DNA of 44,019 bases from Companilactobacillus hulinensis (lineage in GTDB: Bacteria; Bacillota; Bacilli; Lactobacillales; Lactobacillaceae). The notes beneath the pieces were generated by a model. The model ran no database searches. It saw only the letters and a list, made by a program, of their open reading frames with translations, and was not told where the DNA came from. Numbering within the stretch: position 1 is the stretch's first letter; the number at the start of each line of letters is the position of its first letter. The position numbers were made by a program, and so were the translations under genes. Below, piece by piece: positions 26,328 through 35,699 of this stretch. The DNA lies in contig NZ_RHOO01000022.1 of the NCBI RefSeq assembly GCF_003946555.1, positions 1 through 44,019 on the forward strand. The letters are read 5' to 3'.

Positions 26328-27752
26328 ATGACTAAGACATTACCAAAAGATTTCGTAATGGGTGGCGCCAGCGCTGCGTATCAAGTTGAAGGTGCTACTA
26401 AAGAGGATGGCAAGGGACGTGTTCTCTGGGATGATTATTTGGAGAAACAAGGGCGTTTCAGCCCGGACCCAGCCGCTGACTTCTATCACAAATATGAAGA
26501 AGATTTAACACTCGCCGAAAAGTACGGTGTTCAAGTTATCAGAGTATCAATTGCTTGGTCACGTATTTTCCCAGATGGTGCTGGTAAGGTTGAACCACGT
26601 GGTGTGGCATTTTATCACAAGTTATTTGCTGCATGTGAGAAGCATCATATCGTACCTTATGTAACTTTGCATCACTTTGATACACCTGAGAGATTACACA
26701 ATAATGGTGATTGGCTGAGCCAAGAAATGCTTGATGATTTCTTAGCATATGCTAGGTATTGCTTCAAGGAATTCCCAGAAATCAAGAACTGGATCACTAT
26801 CAATGAACCAACATCGATGGCTATTCAACAAAATGTTTCTGGAACATTCCCACCTGCAACAACTGGTCGTTTTGATCTAGCCTTCCAAGCTGAGCATAAT
26901 CAAAATGTTGTTCACGCTCGAATTGTTAATGCGTATAAAGATATGAACTTAGGCGGCAAAATCGGTGTTGTTCATGCACTTCAAACTGTTTATCCATATA
27001 GTGATAGTGCCTCTGACAAGCACGCTGCTGATTTGATGGATGCTTTTGAAGATAGACTATATCTAGATGGAACTCTAGCTGGTGAGTATCACAAAGAGAC
27101 ATTGGACTTGGTCAAGGAGATTCTCGATGCCAATAATCAGCCGATGTTCAAATACACTGATGAAGAAATGGTTGAGTTAAGTAAGGCTGCTCATCAATTA
27201 GACTTTGTCGGAGTCAATAACTACTTCAGCAAGTGGATGCGTGCCTACAATGGTGCTTCAGAGACCGTTCATAATGGTACAGGTGCCAAAGGTAGCTCGG
27301 TCAACCGTCTACATGGTATTGGTGAAGAGAAGAAGCCAGATGATGTTGAGACGACTGACTGGGATTGGTCGATCTATCCAAAGGGGATGCACGATATTCT
27401 TATGAGAATTCACGATGAATATCCATTAGTTCCTGAAACTTACGTTACTGAAAACGGTATTGGCTTGAAAGAGAGTCTTCCAGACAATGTGACTGACAAT
27501 ACTATTATTGATGATCCAAAACGTATTGATTATTTAACTAAGTACTTCGGTGCGATCGCTGATGCAATTCACGATGGTGCTAATGTTAAGGGTTACTTCA
27601 TGTGGTCATTACAAGATCAGTTCTCATGGACAAATGGCTACAGCAAACGTTATGGTATGTTCTTCGTCGATTTTCCTACACAGAAACGTTACGTAAAGCG
27701 TAGTGCCCTATGGTTTAAGAAACTTAGTGAGACACATGTAATTGAAGATTAA
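26328..27752 (+). CDS. lacG: GH1 6-phospho-beta-galactosidase-like (module 1)
   Basis: The 474-residue GH1 enzyme has its acid/base at Glu160 (WITINEPTS) and nucleophile at Glu375 (YVTENGIG), the same positions reported for lactococcal LacG. The C-terminal FSWTNGYSKRYGMFFVDF and TQKRYVKRSALWFKKL segments are of LacG rather than BglA type. It cleaves galactoside-6-phosphates made by LacE. AAAGGAGA precedes the ATG. The substrate could be lactose or another beta-galactoside. Confidence 0.9.
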   Translation: MTKTLPKDFVMGGASAAYQVEGATKEDGKGRVLWDDYLEKQGRFSPDPAADFYHKYEEDLTLAEKYGVQVIRVSIAWSRIFPDGAGKVEPRGVAFYHKLFAACEKHHIVPYVTLHHFDTPERLHNNGDWLSQEMLDDFLAYARYCFKEFPEIKNWITINEPTSMAIQQNVSGTFPPATTGRFDLAFQAEHNQNVVHARIVNAYKDMNLGGKIGVVHALQTVYPYSDSASDKHAADLMDAFEDRLYLDGTLAGEYHKETLDLVKEILDANNQPMFKYTDEEMVELSKAAHQLDFVGVNNYFSKWMRAYNGASETVHNGTGAKGSSVNRLHGIGEEKKPDDVETTDWDWSIYPKGMHDILMRIHDEYPLVPETYVTENGIGLKESLPDNVTDNTIIDDPKRIDYLTKYFGAIADAIHDGANVKGYFMWSLQDQFSWTNGYSKRYGMFFVDFPTQKRYVKRSALWFKKLSETHVIED

Positions 27753-27815
27753 CTCGAAACAGAGCAATAAAACTCTTATTTCACCCCTATGAAATAAAAA
27801 TAAACAAACAAAATT

Positions 27816-27849
27816 AGCCTCTAAAACTGTTGAGTTTTGGGGCTTTTTG
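27816..27849 (+). terminator. Terminator after lac module 1
   Basis: AGCCTCTAAAACT pairs with AGTTTTGGGGCT around GTTG, followed by TTTTTGTT. A smaller hairpin, TTATTTCA/TGAAATAA (27777-27796), lies just upstream. Confidence 0.88.
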
Positions 27850-27872
27850 TTCGCTTTTGTAACTTAATTGTT

Positions 27873-27909
27873 TGTAAACGTTTACAAATCGTATATTCTG
27901 TTATACAAT
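27873..27909 (+). promoter_or_regulatory. cre box overlapping the promoter of lac module 2
   Basis: TGTAAACGTTTACA (27873-27886) is a perfect palindromic cre. Its end forms the -35 TTTACA, 17 bases before TACAAT (27904-27909). The design is the same as in module 1. Confidence 0.85.
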
Positions 27910-27936
27910 GGGTTTGTTGAAAAAATAAAGCAAAGT

Positions 27937-28046
27937 AAATCGTTACTATTAAATTAGGCGAGATTACTAAGCATTGTAATTAAGAGTAAAGGCATATAAC
28001 ATAGTTAATGCCAGACTTTTTGCAATGCTGGTAGTCTCGCTTTTTT
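27937..28046 (+). promoter_or_regulatory. RAT antiterminator and terminator (module 2)
   Basis: A single RAT (CGTTACTATTAAATTAGGCG, 27941-27960) overlaps a terminator in which GCGAGATTAC and GCATTG pair with CAATGC and GTAGTCTCGC (28031-28040), followed by TTTTTT. The arm enclosing the loop is longer than in module 1 and contains GGCATATAACATAGTTAATGCC. Confidence 0.87.
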
Positions 28047-28067
28047 GTGCAGAAAGGGGGAAAAGCG

Positions 28068-28922
28068 ATGGTAAAGATAGCCCAAGTCTTTAATAATAAC
28101 AGTGCGTTAGTCAACCTGGGAGACAAGCGTCAGGCTATTGTGAAGGGCAAAGGAATTGCTTTTGGCAAGACGAAAGGTGCGGATATCGATACCGACAGGG
28201 TCGAAAAGATTTTTTACTTAAACACTAAGGAATCTCAACAGAACCTGTACTTCTTGATGAAAGACATTCCAATCGATGTGGTCACAACTACTTATGAAAT
28301 TATCGATTATGCTAAAAAGAAATTTAATTACAACGTTTTAGATTACGTTTATATTACTTTAAGCGATCACATCTACGGGGCTTACCAGAGATTTCTATCT
28401 CGCACCTATACTGAGAGTGTCATTCCTGATATGAGTAACCAATATCCAACTGAATACTTAATTGCAAGCTATGGATTAGATGTAATTAACAAAAACTTGA
28501 ATGTTAGTTTTCCAGAATCAGAAATGAAAAGTATAGCGCTGCATTTTATCAATGCTAAAGGTGAAGAGTCCAATGAGAGTTCATTGAACAAGAGTCAGAC
28601 AATCGATATCAATAAGGTTGTTAAGAAAATTTTGAGTGATAACAAGATTATCAGGTTTGACGATAACGCAAATTATTACGATAGGTTCATGATTCATCTT
28701 CAGTATTTAGCTGGTCGATTAGATACTCCAAACAATGACAATGAAGAATTAAATGAGACACTTGAGTCGGAAATGATGAAAGCGTATCCAAAATCATTTG
28801 AAATTGCGAAAGAGATCTACGAACAGCTTCAACTTAAGCTAGGTAAGAAATTGAGTGGTAACGAGCTCTTATACTTTATAATTCATATTCAACGATTAAC
28901 GCAAGAGAAAGCAAATAACTAA
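28068..28922 (+). CDS. lacT: BglG/LacT family transcriptional antiterminator (module 2)
   Basis: The 284-residue paralogue of the protein at 23267-24121 has the same CAT domain plus two PRDs (VFNNNSALVNLG, QAIVKGKGIAFGK; PRD histidines in SDHIYG, IALHFINAKG and FMIHLQYLAGR). The start is ATG 28068 after AAAGGGGG; a longer frame from GTG 28047 begins inside the ribosome site. It probably reads the RAT just upstream. Because the RATs of both modules are nearly identical, either LacT could act on either leader. Confidence 0.9.
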   Translation: MVKIAQVFNNNSALVNLGDKRQAIVKGKGIAFGKTKGADIDTDRVEKIFYLNTKESQQNLYFLMKDIPIDVVTTTYEIIDYAKKKFNYNVLDYVYITLSDHIYGAYQRFLSRTYTESVIPDMSNQYPTEYLIASYGLDVINKNLNVSFPESEMKSIALHFINAKGEESNESSLNKSQTIDINKVVKKILSDNKIIRFDDNANYYDRFMIHLQYLAGRLDTPNNDNEELNETLESEMMKAYPKSFEIAKEIYEQLQLKLGKKLSGNELLYFIIHIQRLTQEKANN

Positions 28923-28936
28923 GTGAGGTAAGAATT

Positions 28937-29284
28937 ATGGCAGTTACTAAAGAAGATATATCAATGACAGGATTCGCAATCGTCGCATATGCTGGCGATG
29001 CAAAAACAGCTTTGATCAAAGCTTTGAACAAAGCTCGTGATGGTGAGATCGATGAAGCTCGTAAATTGGTTGAAGAATCAAATGAATCAATCGTCGATGC
29101 ACATAACGAACAAACAAAGCTCTTGGCTAATGAAGCCGGCGGTATGGATATGGATGTCACATTCATTATGGTTCATGGTCAAGATACATTGATGACAACA
29201 ATGATGTTAAAGGATCAAGTTGAATTCTTCATTGATGAGTATGATCGTATCAATAAGATTGAGAAAAAACTTGGTATGAAATAA
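28937..29284 (+). CDS. lacF: PTS lactose-type IIA (module 2)
   Basis: The 115-residue EIIA is nearly the same protein as that at 24163-24513, with phospho-His80 in MVHGQDTLM. It is placed 14 bp after lacT with GTGAGG as ribosome site. The two lacF products differ at only scattered positions and should be interchangeable. Confidence 0.93.
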   Translation: MAVTKEDISMTGFAIVAYAGDAKTALIKALNKARDGEIDEARKLVEESNESIVDAHNEQTKLLANEAGGMDMDVTFIMVHGQDTLMTTMMLKDQVEFFIDEYDRINKIEKKLGMK

Positions 29285-29323
29285 TTAAGTTTCAGATATT
29301 AAAATTCGAGGGGAGTAAGAATC

Positions 29324-31066
29324 ATGAACGGAATTGTTAAGCAAATTGAAAAAGCTCAACCATTTTTCAAGAAATTGTCCGCTAACATTTATCTACAAGC
29401 TGTCCGTGATGGTTTCATTTCATTGATGCCAATCATCATCTTTTCCAGTTTGTTCTTACTTGTTGCAAACGTTCCTAACATTTGGGGTTTCTTCTGGCCA
29501 ACAAATGTTAGTGATGGATTATTAAAGGTTTATAACTATTCAATGGGTGTTTTATCATTAATGGCTGCAGCTAATGTTGCCAGAGCACTTACTGGAAGTT
29601 TGAACTTGAGATTACCCAAGATCAACCAAATTCCTACAGCTTCAGTTATGTTTGCTGCACAAATTGCATTCCTATTGGTTGCTGTTGATCCATTCAATAA
29701 CAAATTAGGTTTGTTCTTTACAACAGGCTACATGGGTACTAAAGGTCTATTGGCCGCATTCTTAGTTGGTTTCATTGTTCCAAATCTTTACTATGTATGT
29801 TTTAAGAATCACATTACAATCAAGATGCCTGATGCTGTTCCACAGAACATTTCATCAGCCTTTGCAAATATCATTCCTTTTGCATTGTCAACATCTGTTT
29901 TCGCACTATTTGATATTGGATTCCGTGCAGCTACAGGTACTAACTTAGCTGCTTGGATCATCCAAGTATTGGCTCCATTGTTCACTGCCGCTGATGGTTA
30001 TGTTGGTTTGGCAATTATCTATGGTGCTATGGCATTCTTCTGGTTCATTGGTATTCAAGGACCATCAATCGTTGAACCTGCCGTTACAGCTATTTATCTA
30101 TCAAACGTTGAAGCTAACTTGAAGATGTTCCAAGCTGGTGGACATGCTACAGACGTTCTAGCACAAGGTACACAGTACTTCGTTGCTACACTTGGTGGTA
30201 CTGGTGCTACATTGGTCATCACTTACATGTTTGCTTTGATGGCTAAGTCAAGTGAATTGAAAGCTGTTGGTCGTGCCGCAGCAATTCCTGTTTCATTCGG
30301 TGTTAACGAACCTATCTTGTTCGGTGCTCCATTGATTTTGAACCCTGTATTCTTTATTCCATTCCTATTAACACCAATCTTGAACGTATGGTTATTCAAG
30401 TTCTTCATTGATCACTTGGGTATGAACGGATTTATCTATAACTTACCATGGACAACACCAGGTCCTATCGGATTGTACATGGGTACTGGATTCTCTATTC
30501 AAGCATTAATCTTGGTATTCTTACTATTAGCAGTCGATTTCATATTCTACTACCCATTCTTCAAGGCCTATGATGCACAAAAGGTTCAAGAAGAAGCTGA
30601 AAAGGCAGCAGAAGATAAAGCAAACGGAATTGATCCTAACGCTGATACATCAGCAGTTGTTGCTACAGCCGCAGGAGATATTCCACTAGGTTTAACAAAA
30701 GATAAGAAAGATCTAAATATTTTAGTTATCTGTGCTGGTGGTGGTACTTCAGGTATCCTTGCTAACGCATTGAATAAGATGTCAAAAGAAAAAGATTTGC
30801 CTGTTGAAGCCGCAGCCGCAGCTTATGGTGCTCACGGTGACTTGTTACCTGATATGGATGTTGTTGTTTTAGCTCCACAAATGGATGCTATGCGTGACAC
30901 ATTGAAACAAGAAGCAGATAAATCAAATGTTAAGATGATCACAACTACTGGTAAACAATATATTGATTTGACAAGACATGCTGACAAAGCTCTTCACTTT
31001 ATCGTTGGTAAATTAGATGGTACAAGTGACGACAAAGATACTGATGCAGATCCTGCAACAAACTAA
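29324..31066 (+). CDS. lacE: PTS lactose-type EIICB permease (module 2)
   Basis: The 580-residue IIC-IIB fusion has TIKMPDAVPQNIS and VNEPILFGAPLILN in IIC, a shorter linker (about 415-460) and phospho-Cys470 in VICAGGGTSG in IIB. It is clearly diverged from the module 1 copy, most in membrane segments and linker, which suggests a different beta-galactoside specificity. The C-terminus has an extra Asp-rich tail (GTSDDKDTDADPATN). GAGGGGAG precedes ATG 29324. Confidence 0.92.
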   Translation: MNGIVKQIEKAQPFFKKLSANIYLQAVRDGFISLMPIIIFSSLFLLVANVPNIWGFFWPTNVSDGLLKVYNYSMGVLSLMAAANVARALTGSLNLRLPKINQIPTASVMFAAQIAFLLVAVDPFNNKLGLFFTTGYMGTKGLLAAFLVGFIVPNLYYVCFKNHITIKMPDAVPQNISSAFANIIPFALSTSVFALFDIGFRAATGTNLAAWIIQVLAPLFTAADGYVGLAIIYGAMAFFWFIGIQGPSIVEPAVTAIYLSNVEANLKMFQAGGHATDVLAQGTQYFVATLGGTGATLVITYMFALMAKSSELKAVGRAAAIPVSFGVNEPILFGAPLILNPVFFIPFLLTPILNVWLFKFFIDHLGMNGFIYNLPWTTPGPIGLYMGTGFSIQALILVFLLLAVDFIFYYPFFKAYDAQKVQEEAEKAAEDKANGIDPNADTSAVVATAAGDIPLGLTKDKKDLNILVICAGGGTSGILANALNKMSKEKDLPVEAAAAAYGAHGDLLPDMDVVVLAPQMDAMRDTLKQEADKSNVKMITTTGKQYIDLTRHADKALHFIVGKLDGTSDDKDTDADPATN

Positions 31067-31116
31067 TATTTAAGATTATGTATTAATTTCAAAAATTACG
31101 AGGAGAAAGAGTTTAT

Positions 31117-32541
31117 ATGACATTATTAAATCGTGTAAAATCATTGCCAAAGAATTTTGTTCTTGGTGGTGCCACAGCCGCATACCAAGTTGAAGGAAAT
31201 ACAAAAGTTGACGGCAAAGGGAAGACAATGTGGGATGACTACTTGAAGAAGCAGGGACGTTTCAGTCCAGATCCTGCCAGTGACTTCTATAACCGTTATC
31301 CTGAAGATCTTGAGTTGTCAGCAAAATATGGTCTAAATGCAATTCGTGTTTCAATTGCTTGGACAAGAATTTTTCCAGATGGTGTTGTTGGTACACCTAA
31401 CGAATTGGGTGTTAAATATTATCACGAATTATTCCACGAATGCTTGAAACATGGTATTACACCATACGTTACTTTGCATCATTTCGATACACCAAAGGCC
31501 CTATTTGACCAAGGAGACTGGTTAAATAGGAAGCAAATTGATGACTTTGTTGATTATGCTAAGTTTTGTTTCAAAGAGTTCCCTGAAGTTACAAATTGGT
31601 TCACTATCAATGAATTGATTTCTTTAGCCGAAAGTCAATACATTGCTGGTGCTTTCCCTCCAAATCATCACTTCGATGTAACTAGTGCTATTCAGGCACA
31701 ACACAACGAATTGGTTGCACATGCTCGTGCAGTTCTAGCTTATAAAGAGTTGGGATTGGAAGGTAGAATTGGTTTGATCCATGTGATCCAACCAGTTTAT
31801 CCAATTACAGAAACACCCGAAAACCAACATGCCGCTGATCTTCAAGACGCATTCATTAATCGTTTCTTGCTTGATGGTACATTCTTGGGCAAGTATAGTG
31901 ACGGTACAATGGACTTGATCAACGAGATATTGGATAAGAATGACGCACATCTTGAAATCGCAGATGGCGATATGGATTATCTAAAAGCCGCAAGTACTCA
32001 AAATGACTTCTTCGGACTTAACTATTATCAAAACCAATATGTTAAGGCATACGATGGACCAAGTGGCAATGTATTCAATGGAACTGGTGCTAAAGGTACT
32101 ACATCATTCAAGTTCCATGGAGTATGTGAATCTGTTACAAATCCAGATGTTCCTACGACGGATTGGGACTGGAACATCTTCCCGCAAGGGTTGTATGACG
32201 TACTAACAAGAATTTCAAAAGAGTACAAGAATTGCAAGACTATCTATATTACCGAAAACGGTATGGGATACAAAGACAAATTTGTTAGTCCTGATGAAGT
32301 TATTGATGATTCACCAAGAATCGACTATGTAGATCAACATATTGAGGCATTGCTCAAGGCACGTGCTGAAGGTGTCGATGTACAAGGTTACTTCATCTGG
32401 TCACTTCAAGATCAATTCTCATGGGCAAATGGTTATAACAAGCGTTATGGTTTGTTCTATGTTGATTTTGAGACACAAAAACGTTATATCAAGAAGAGTG
32501 CCCTTTGGTTCAAAGAGCTCTCAGATACAATGAAAGATTAG
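31117..32541 (+). CDS. lacG: GH1 6-phospho-beta-galactosidase-like (module 2)
   Basis: The 474-residue GH1 enzyme has its acid/base at Glu166 in WFTINELISL and nucleophile at Glu380 in YITENGMG. The C-terminal FSWANGYNKRYGLFYVDF and TQKRYIKKSALWFKEL segments are LacG type. The usual NEP triplet after the catalytic Asn-Glu is NEL here, a small active-site change relative to module 1. The ribosome site is CGAGGAGAAA. It ends the second module. Confidence 0.9.
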   Translation: MTLLNRVKSLPKNFVLGGATAAYQVEGNTKVDGKGKTMWDDYLKKQGRFSPDPASDFYNRYPEDLELSAKYGLNAIRVSIAWTRIFPDGVVGTPNELGVKYYHELFHECLKHGITPYVTLHHFDTPKALFDQGDWLNRKQIDDFVDYAKFCFKEFPEVTNWFTINELISLAESQYIAGAFPPNHHFDVTSAIQAQHNELVAHARAVLAYKELGLEGRIGLIHVIQPVYPITETPENQHAADLQDAFINRFLLDGTFLGKYSDGTMDLINEILDKNDAHLEIADGDMDYLKAASTQNDFFGLNYYQNQYVKAYDGPSGNVFNGTGAKGTTSFKFHGVCESVTNPDVPTTDWDWNIFPQGLYDVLTRISKEYKNCKTIYITENGMGYKDKFVSPDEVIDDSPRIDYVDQHIEALLKARAEGVDVQGYFIWSLQDQFSWANGYNKRYGLFYVDFETQKRYIKKSALWFKELSDTMKD

Positions 32542-32670
32542 TTTGGATTTAAATTCTTCTGAAGTAAATGCTTAATTGCCGCTTAATTGCTTGTGATTGA
32601 AGTACAGCCTTACTTAGTATCGTTAATCGATGCTCACCCTAGGAGTAATCCTGTAAGTAAATCGTAATTA

Positions 32671-32705
32671 AAAGACGTGATGACTTGAAATCATCACGTC
32701 TTTTT
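32671..32705 (+). terminator. Terminator after lac module 2
   Basis: AAAGACGTGATGA (32671-32683) and TCATCACGTCTTT form a perfect stem with TTTTT after it. The 130 bp between lacG and this hairpin holds no recognisable gene. Confidence 0.92.
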
Positions 32706-32734
32706 GTCTATTCATTTATAAATATACTAATAAA

Positions 32735-32763
32735 TTTCATCGAGTTTCTGAATGAAGTATAAT
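32735..32763 (+). promoter_or_regulatory. Probable promoter of dhaKLM
   Basis: A TATAAT box (32758-32763) lies 17 bases after TTTCAT (32735-32740) and about 60 bp before the dhaK start. The -35 is weak. Confidence 0.5.
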
Positions 32764-32823
32764 GGAAGTTGTAATCGTATTCAGTTTTTCGTTTAATATT
32801 TGTTCAAAATGGAGGGTTCTTTA

Positions 32824-33816
32824 ATGAAGAAAATTATCAATAATGTCGAAGACATTGTTCCTGAAATGATTTCGGGACTAGTTAAGACAAATTCTGATTT
32901 GGTCAAACAAATTGAGGATACTACTGCTGTAGTTAGAAATGATAAAAAGTTTTCTGAGAACAAGCAGGTAGGTGTTGTTTCCGGTGGTGGAAGTGGTCAT
33001 GAACCATTACATGCCGGATTCGTTGGTGACGGAATGTTGTCCGCTGCTGTTGCTGGTGAAGTGTTCACATCCCCAACTCCTGATCAAATATATGAGGCTA
33101 TCAATGCAGTTGACCAAGGGTTGGGTGTGTTGTTGATAGTTAAGAATTATTCCGGTGATGTCATGAACTTTGATATGGCAAAGGAAATGGCTGAAGCTGA
33201 TGATATTAAAATTGCTACAATTGTGGTTGATGATGATATTTCTGTTAAAAATAGTGAATTTACTCAAGGCAAGCGTGGAGTTGCTGGTACTGCTTTGGTC
33301 GAGAAGATTGTTGGAGCTGCTGCACGTTCTGGAATGAACTTAGATGATTTGGCTAAGTTAGGTCAGAGTGTGATCGACAATACTAAGACAATTGGTATTG
33401 CACTTCATGCTGCGACTGTCCCAGCCGTTGGTCATCCTGGATTTGAATTGAAAGATGATGAAATAGAATATGGTATCGGTATTCACAACGAGCGTGGCTA
33501 TTCAGTTGAGAAGATTCAGCATGCTAAAGAATTGGCACATGAGTTGATCGAAAAAATTATGAAAGAGTTTGATGATAAGTCAGGTAAGTTCGCAGTACTA
33601 ATCAACGGTATGGGTGGAACTCCACTCATGGAACAATATATCTTCGCTAATAATGTCTTGGATGAATTGCAGTCTGATGGCATTGACGTGGGATTCAGTA
33701 AAGTTGGGAATCTCGTTACATCACTTGATATGCAAGGTATCTCATTGACCATTATGAAGGCTGATGATGATTGGATCTCTAAATTAAAGGAACCTGTAAC
33801 CACTATAGGTTGGTAA
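32824..33816 (+). CDS. dhaK: Dihydroxyacetone kinase subunit DhaK
   Basis: The 330-residue subunit binds dihydroxyacetone covalently through His221 in GIGIHNERG. SGGGSGHEPLH (53-63) is the characteristic substrate-site motif. It forms the PTS-dependent kinase with DhaL and DhaM, making dihydroxyacetone phosphate. The start is ATG 32824 after GGAGGG (32811-32816); a longer frame from 32800 begins before the ribosome site. No glycerol dehydrogenase gene lies in the operon. Confidence 0.95.
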   Translation: MKKIINNVEDIVPEMISGLVKTNSDLVKQIEDTTAVVRNDKKFSENKQVGVVSGGGSGHEPLHAGFVGDGMLSAAVAGEVFTSPTPDQIYEAINAVDQGLGVLLIVKNYSGDVMNFDMAKEMAEADDIKIATIVVDDDISVKNSEFTQGKRGVAGTALVEKIVGAAARSGMNLDDLAKLGQSVIDNTKTIGIALHAATVPAVGHPGFELKDDEIEYGIGIHNERGYSVEKIQHAKELAHELIEKIMKEFDDKSGKFAVLINGMGGTPLMEQYIFANNVLDELQSDGIDVGFSKVGNLVTSLDMQGISLTIMKADDDWISKLKEPVTTIGW

Positions 33817-33837
33817 TTATTTGGAAGGGATGACATT

Positions 33838-34431
33838 ATGAAACTTGAGTTAAATGAAGCACAAAAGTGGATCGAACTGTTTGTTGAGAAGCTAGAAGCA
33901 AATAAGTCAGAATTGAATGAATTAGATACAGCAATCGGTGATGGGGATCATGGTACGAACATGGATCGTGGTGCCAAGGCAATAACTGAATCATTCGCTA
34001 AAAAAGCACCAGAGAATGTTTCTGATCTGTACAAGGCAACAGCTTTTGCTATGATTCAAAAAGTTGGCGGAGCATCTGGTCCATTGTATGGGACAGCCTT
34101 CTTAGATATGTCGAAGGCTGTAAAATCTGAGAATATTGAGTTGGCAGACCTGATTCAAATAGGTGCCGATGGTATTAAGCGCCGTGGTGAATCAGATATC
34201 AAGATGAAGACTATGATCGATGTATGGCAACCTATAGCCGATGCAATGAAGCAAGATAACTTCGATAAGTCTGTAGTTGAGGATGCACTTGATTCTACCA
34301 AGGATATGGTAGCAACTAAGGGACGTGCAAGTTACTTGGAGGAGAAATCCAAGGGACATTTGGATCCTGGCTCACAATCTAGCGCCTATTTATTTGAATC
34401 ATTAGTAGACGTCTTAGGAGAAAATAGCTAA
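33838..34431 (+). CDS. dhaL: Dihydroxyacetone kinase ADP-binding subunit DhaL
   Basis: The 197-residue helical-barrel subunit holds ADP, which is re-phosphorylated by DhaM. The metal-binding Asp residues are Asp30, Asp35 and Asp37 in LDTAIGDGDHGTNM. The nucleotide segment GGASGPLYGTAF is near residue 80 and LDPGSQSSA near 180. Its stop codon overlaps the dhaM start by one base. Confidence 0.95.
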   Translation: MKLELNEAQKWIELFVEKLEANKSELNELDTAIGDGDHGTNMDRGAKAITESFAKKAPENVSDLYKATAFAMIQKVGGASGPLYGTAFLDMSKAVKSENIELADLIQIGADGIKRRGESDIKMKTMIDVWQPIADAMKQDNFDKSVVEDALDSTKDMVATKGRASYLEEKSKGHLDPGSQSSAYLFESLVDVLGENS

Positions 34432-34799
34432 TGAAATTTGGAATAGTAATTGTTTCTCACTCAAATAAAATTGCTGAGGGTGTTAAAGATTTGATATCTG
34501 AAGCAGCACCTGATGTATCTATTACGACTGCTGGTGGAACTGATGATAATGAGATTGGTAGTTCAATGCAGAAGGTCCAAGATGCGGTGGATGCCAATAC
34601 TGGTGATGAAATATTAGCCTTTTATGATTTGGGCAGTTCTAAGATGAATCTCGATATGGTTTCAGAAATGAGCGATAAAAAGATTCATCGTTTCGACGTT
34701 GCTCTAGTTGAAGGTGCTTATGCCGCCGCTACTCTGGCGCAGGTGGATTCACCGCTAGAGATAATTGAAAATAGTGTCAAAGATATGAAAATTAAATAG
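34431..34799 (+). CDS. dhaM: PTS-dependent phosphotransferase DhaM (IIA domain only)
   Basis: The 122-residue protein consists of just the mannose-type EIIA domain, with phospho-His10 in VIVSHS and the GGTDD motif near residue 40. It carries phosphate from HPr to DhaL-ADP. It is the short Gram-positive form; the HPr and EI-like domains of enterobacterial DhaM are absent. The 1-base overlap with dhaL indicates coupled translation. Confidence 0.95.
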   Translation: MKFGIVIVSHSNKIAEGVKDLISEAAPDVSITTAGGTDDNEIGSSMQKVQDAVDANTGDEILAFYDLGSSKMNLDMVSEMSDKKIHRFDVALVEGAYAAATLAQVDSPLEIIENSVKDMKIK

Positions 34800-34815
34800 A
34801 CGGAATGTCGCTAAG

Positions 34816-34857
34816 AAGACTTAAGAGCACAATATACGTGTTTTTAAGTCTTTTTTT
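34816..34857 (+). terminator. Terminator after dhaKLM
   Basis: AAGACTTAA (34816-34824) pairs with TTAAGTCTT (34844-34852), followed by TTTTTTT. Confidence 0.85.
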
Positions 34858-34961
34858 GAGTTTTATCATTAAAATTAATTTAATATTCTTATCGATATAT
34901 TTGACGAAAATTAAAAAAGTGTTAATCTAATCAACATATAATAATTTAAAGGGGTAAAAAG

Positions 34962-35675
34962 ATGAGTAAAGTAATTGGTATTACAGCAGATGTATTCTTA
35001 GAAGCCACGGCGGTCATCAATCAGCAGCAGGCTGACTTCGTTCCTCGTCCTGCAGTCAACGCGATTCTCGCAGCTGGTGGAGTTCCAGTTAGTTTGCCGT
35101 ATCTTCCAGAGGATAAGATCGATATATTATTGGATAAGTTAGACGGTATTCTGATTACTGGTGGACCAGATGTTGATCCAACATTTATGGGTGAGGAACC
35201 TATTCCTGAATTAGGCACAACTAATCGTAATCGCGATTTGTTTGAGATTCCTTTGATCAAAAAGGCGGTTGCCAAGCATGTTCCAATTCTTGGAATTTGC
35301 CGTGGGGCACAAGTTATCAATGTTGCCCTTGGTGGCAGTGTCTATCAGGACTTAGCAGTCCAATATGATGCTCCAACATTGTTAAAACATCACCAAAATG
35401 CACCTGGAGATCAACCAACACATCACGTTAAGGTTGAAGAATCAGCGCTTCAAAAGTCAGTTGGTACAGAGTCGTTCGTTAACTCAAGACATCATCAGGC
35501 AATTAAAGAACCAGCTCCAAGTGTCAAGATTGTTGCTGAAGCACCAGACGGTGTTATTGAAGCGATTGAGAATGAAGATGCCAGTGTTCAAGCAGTCCAA
35601 TGGCATCCCGAAAATTTGTGGCAGCAGTACCCCGAACAGTTAGCAATATTCAAAGATTTTGTCGATAGAACATAA
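34962..35675 (+). CDS. PuuD-like class I glutamine amidotransferase (peptidase C26)
   Basis: The 237-residue hydrolase is of the gamma-glutamyl-GABA hydrolase family. The nucleophile is Cys113 in ILGICRGAQVIN, and the His/Glu partners are in VQWHPENLW near residue 210. GGPDVDP near 67 is the oxyanion region. It may hydrolyse gamma-glutamyl amides and release glutamate. It is followed 24 bp later by an amino acid permease gene, which supports a catabolic or uptake role. AAAGGGG precedes the ATG. Confidence 0.88.
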   Translation: MSKVIGITADVFLEATAVINQQQADFVPRPAVNAILAAGGVPVSLPYLPEDKIDILLDKLDGILITGGPDVDPTFMGEEPIPELGTTNRNRDLFEIPLIKKAVAKHVPILGICRGAQVINVALGGSVYQDLAVQYDAPTLLKHHQNAPGDQPTHHVKVEESALQKSVGTESFVNSRHHQAIKEPAPSVKIVAEAPDGVIEAIENEDASVQAVQWHPENLWQQYPEQLAIFKDFVDRT

Positions 35676-35699
35676 GACGAACTAAAGGGGATTCTTAAT

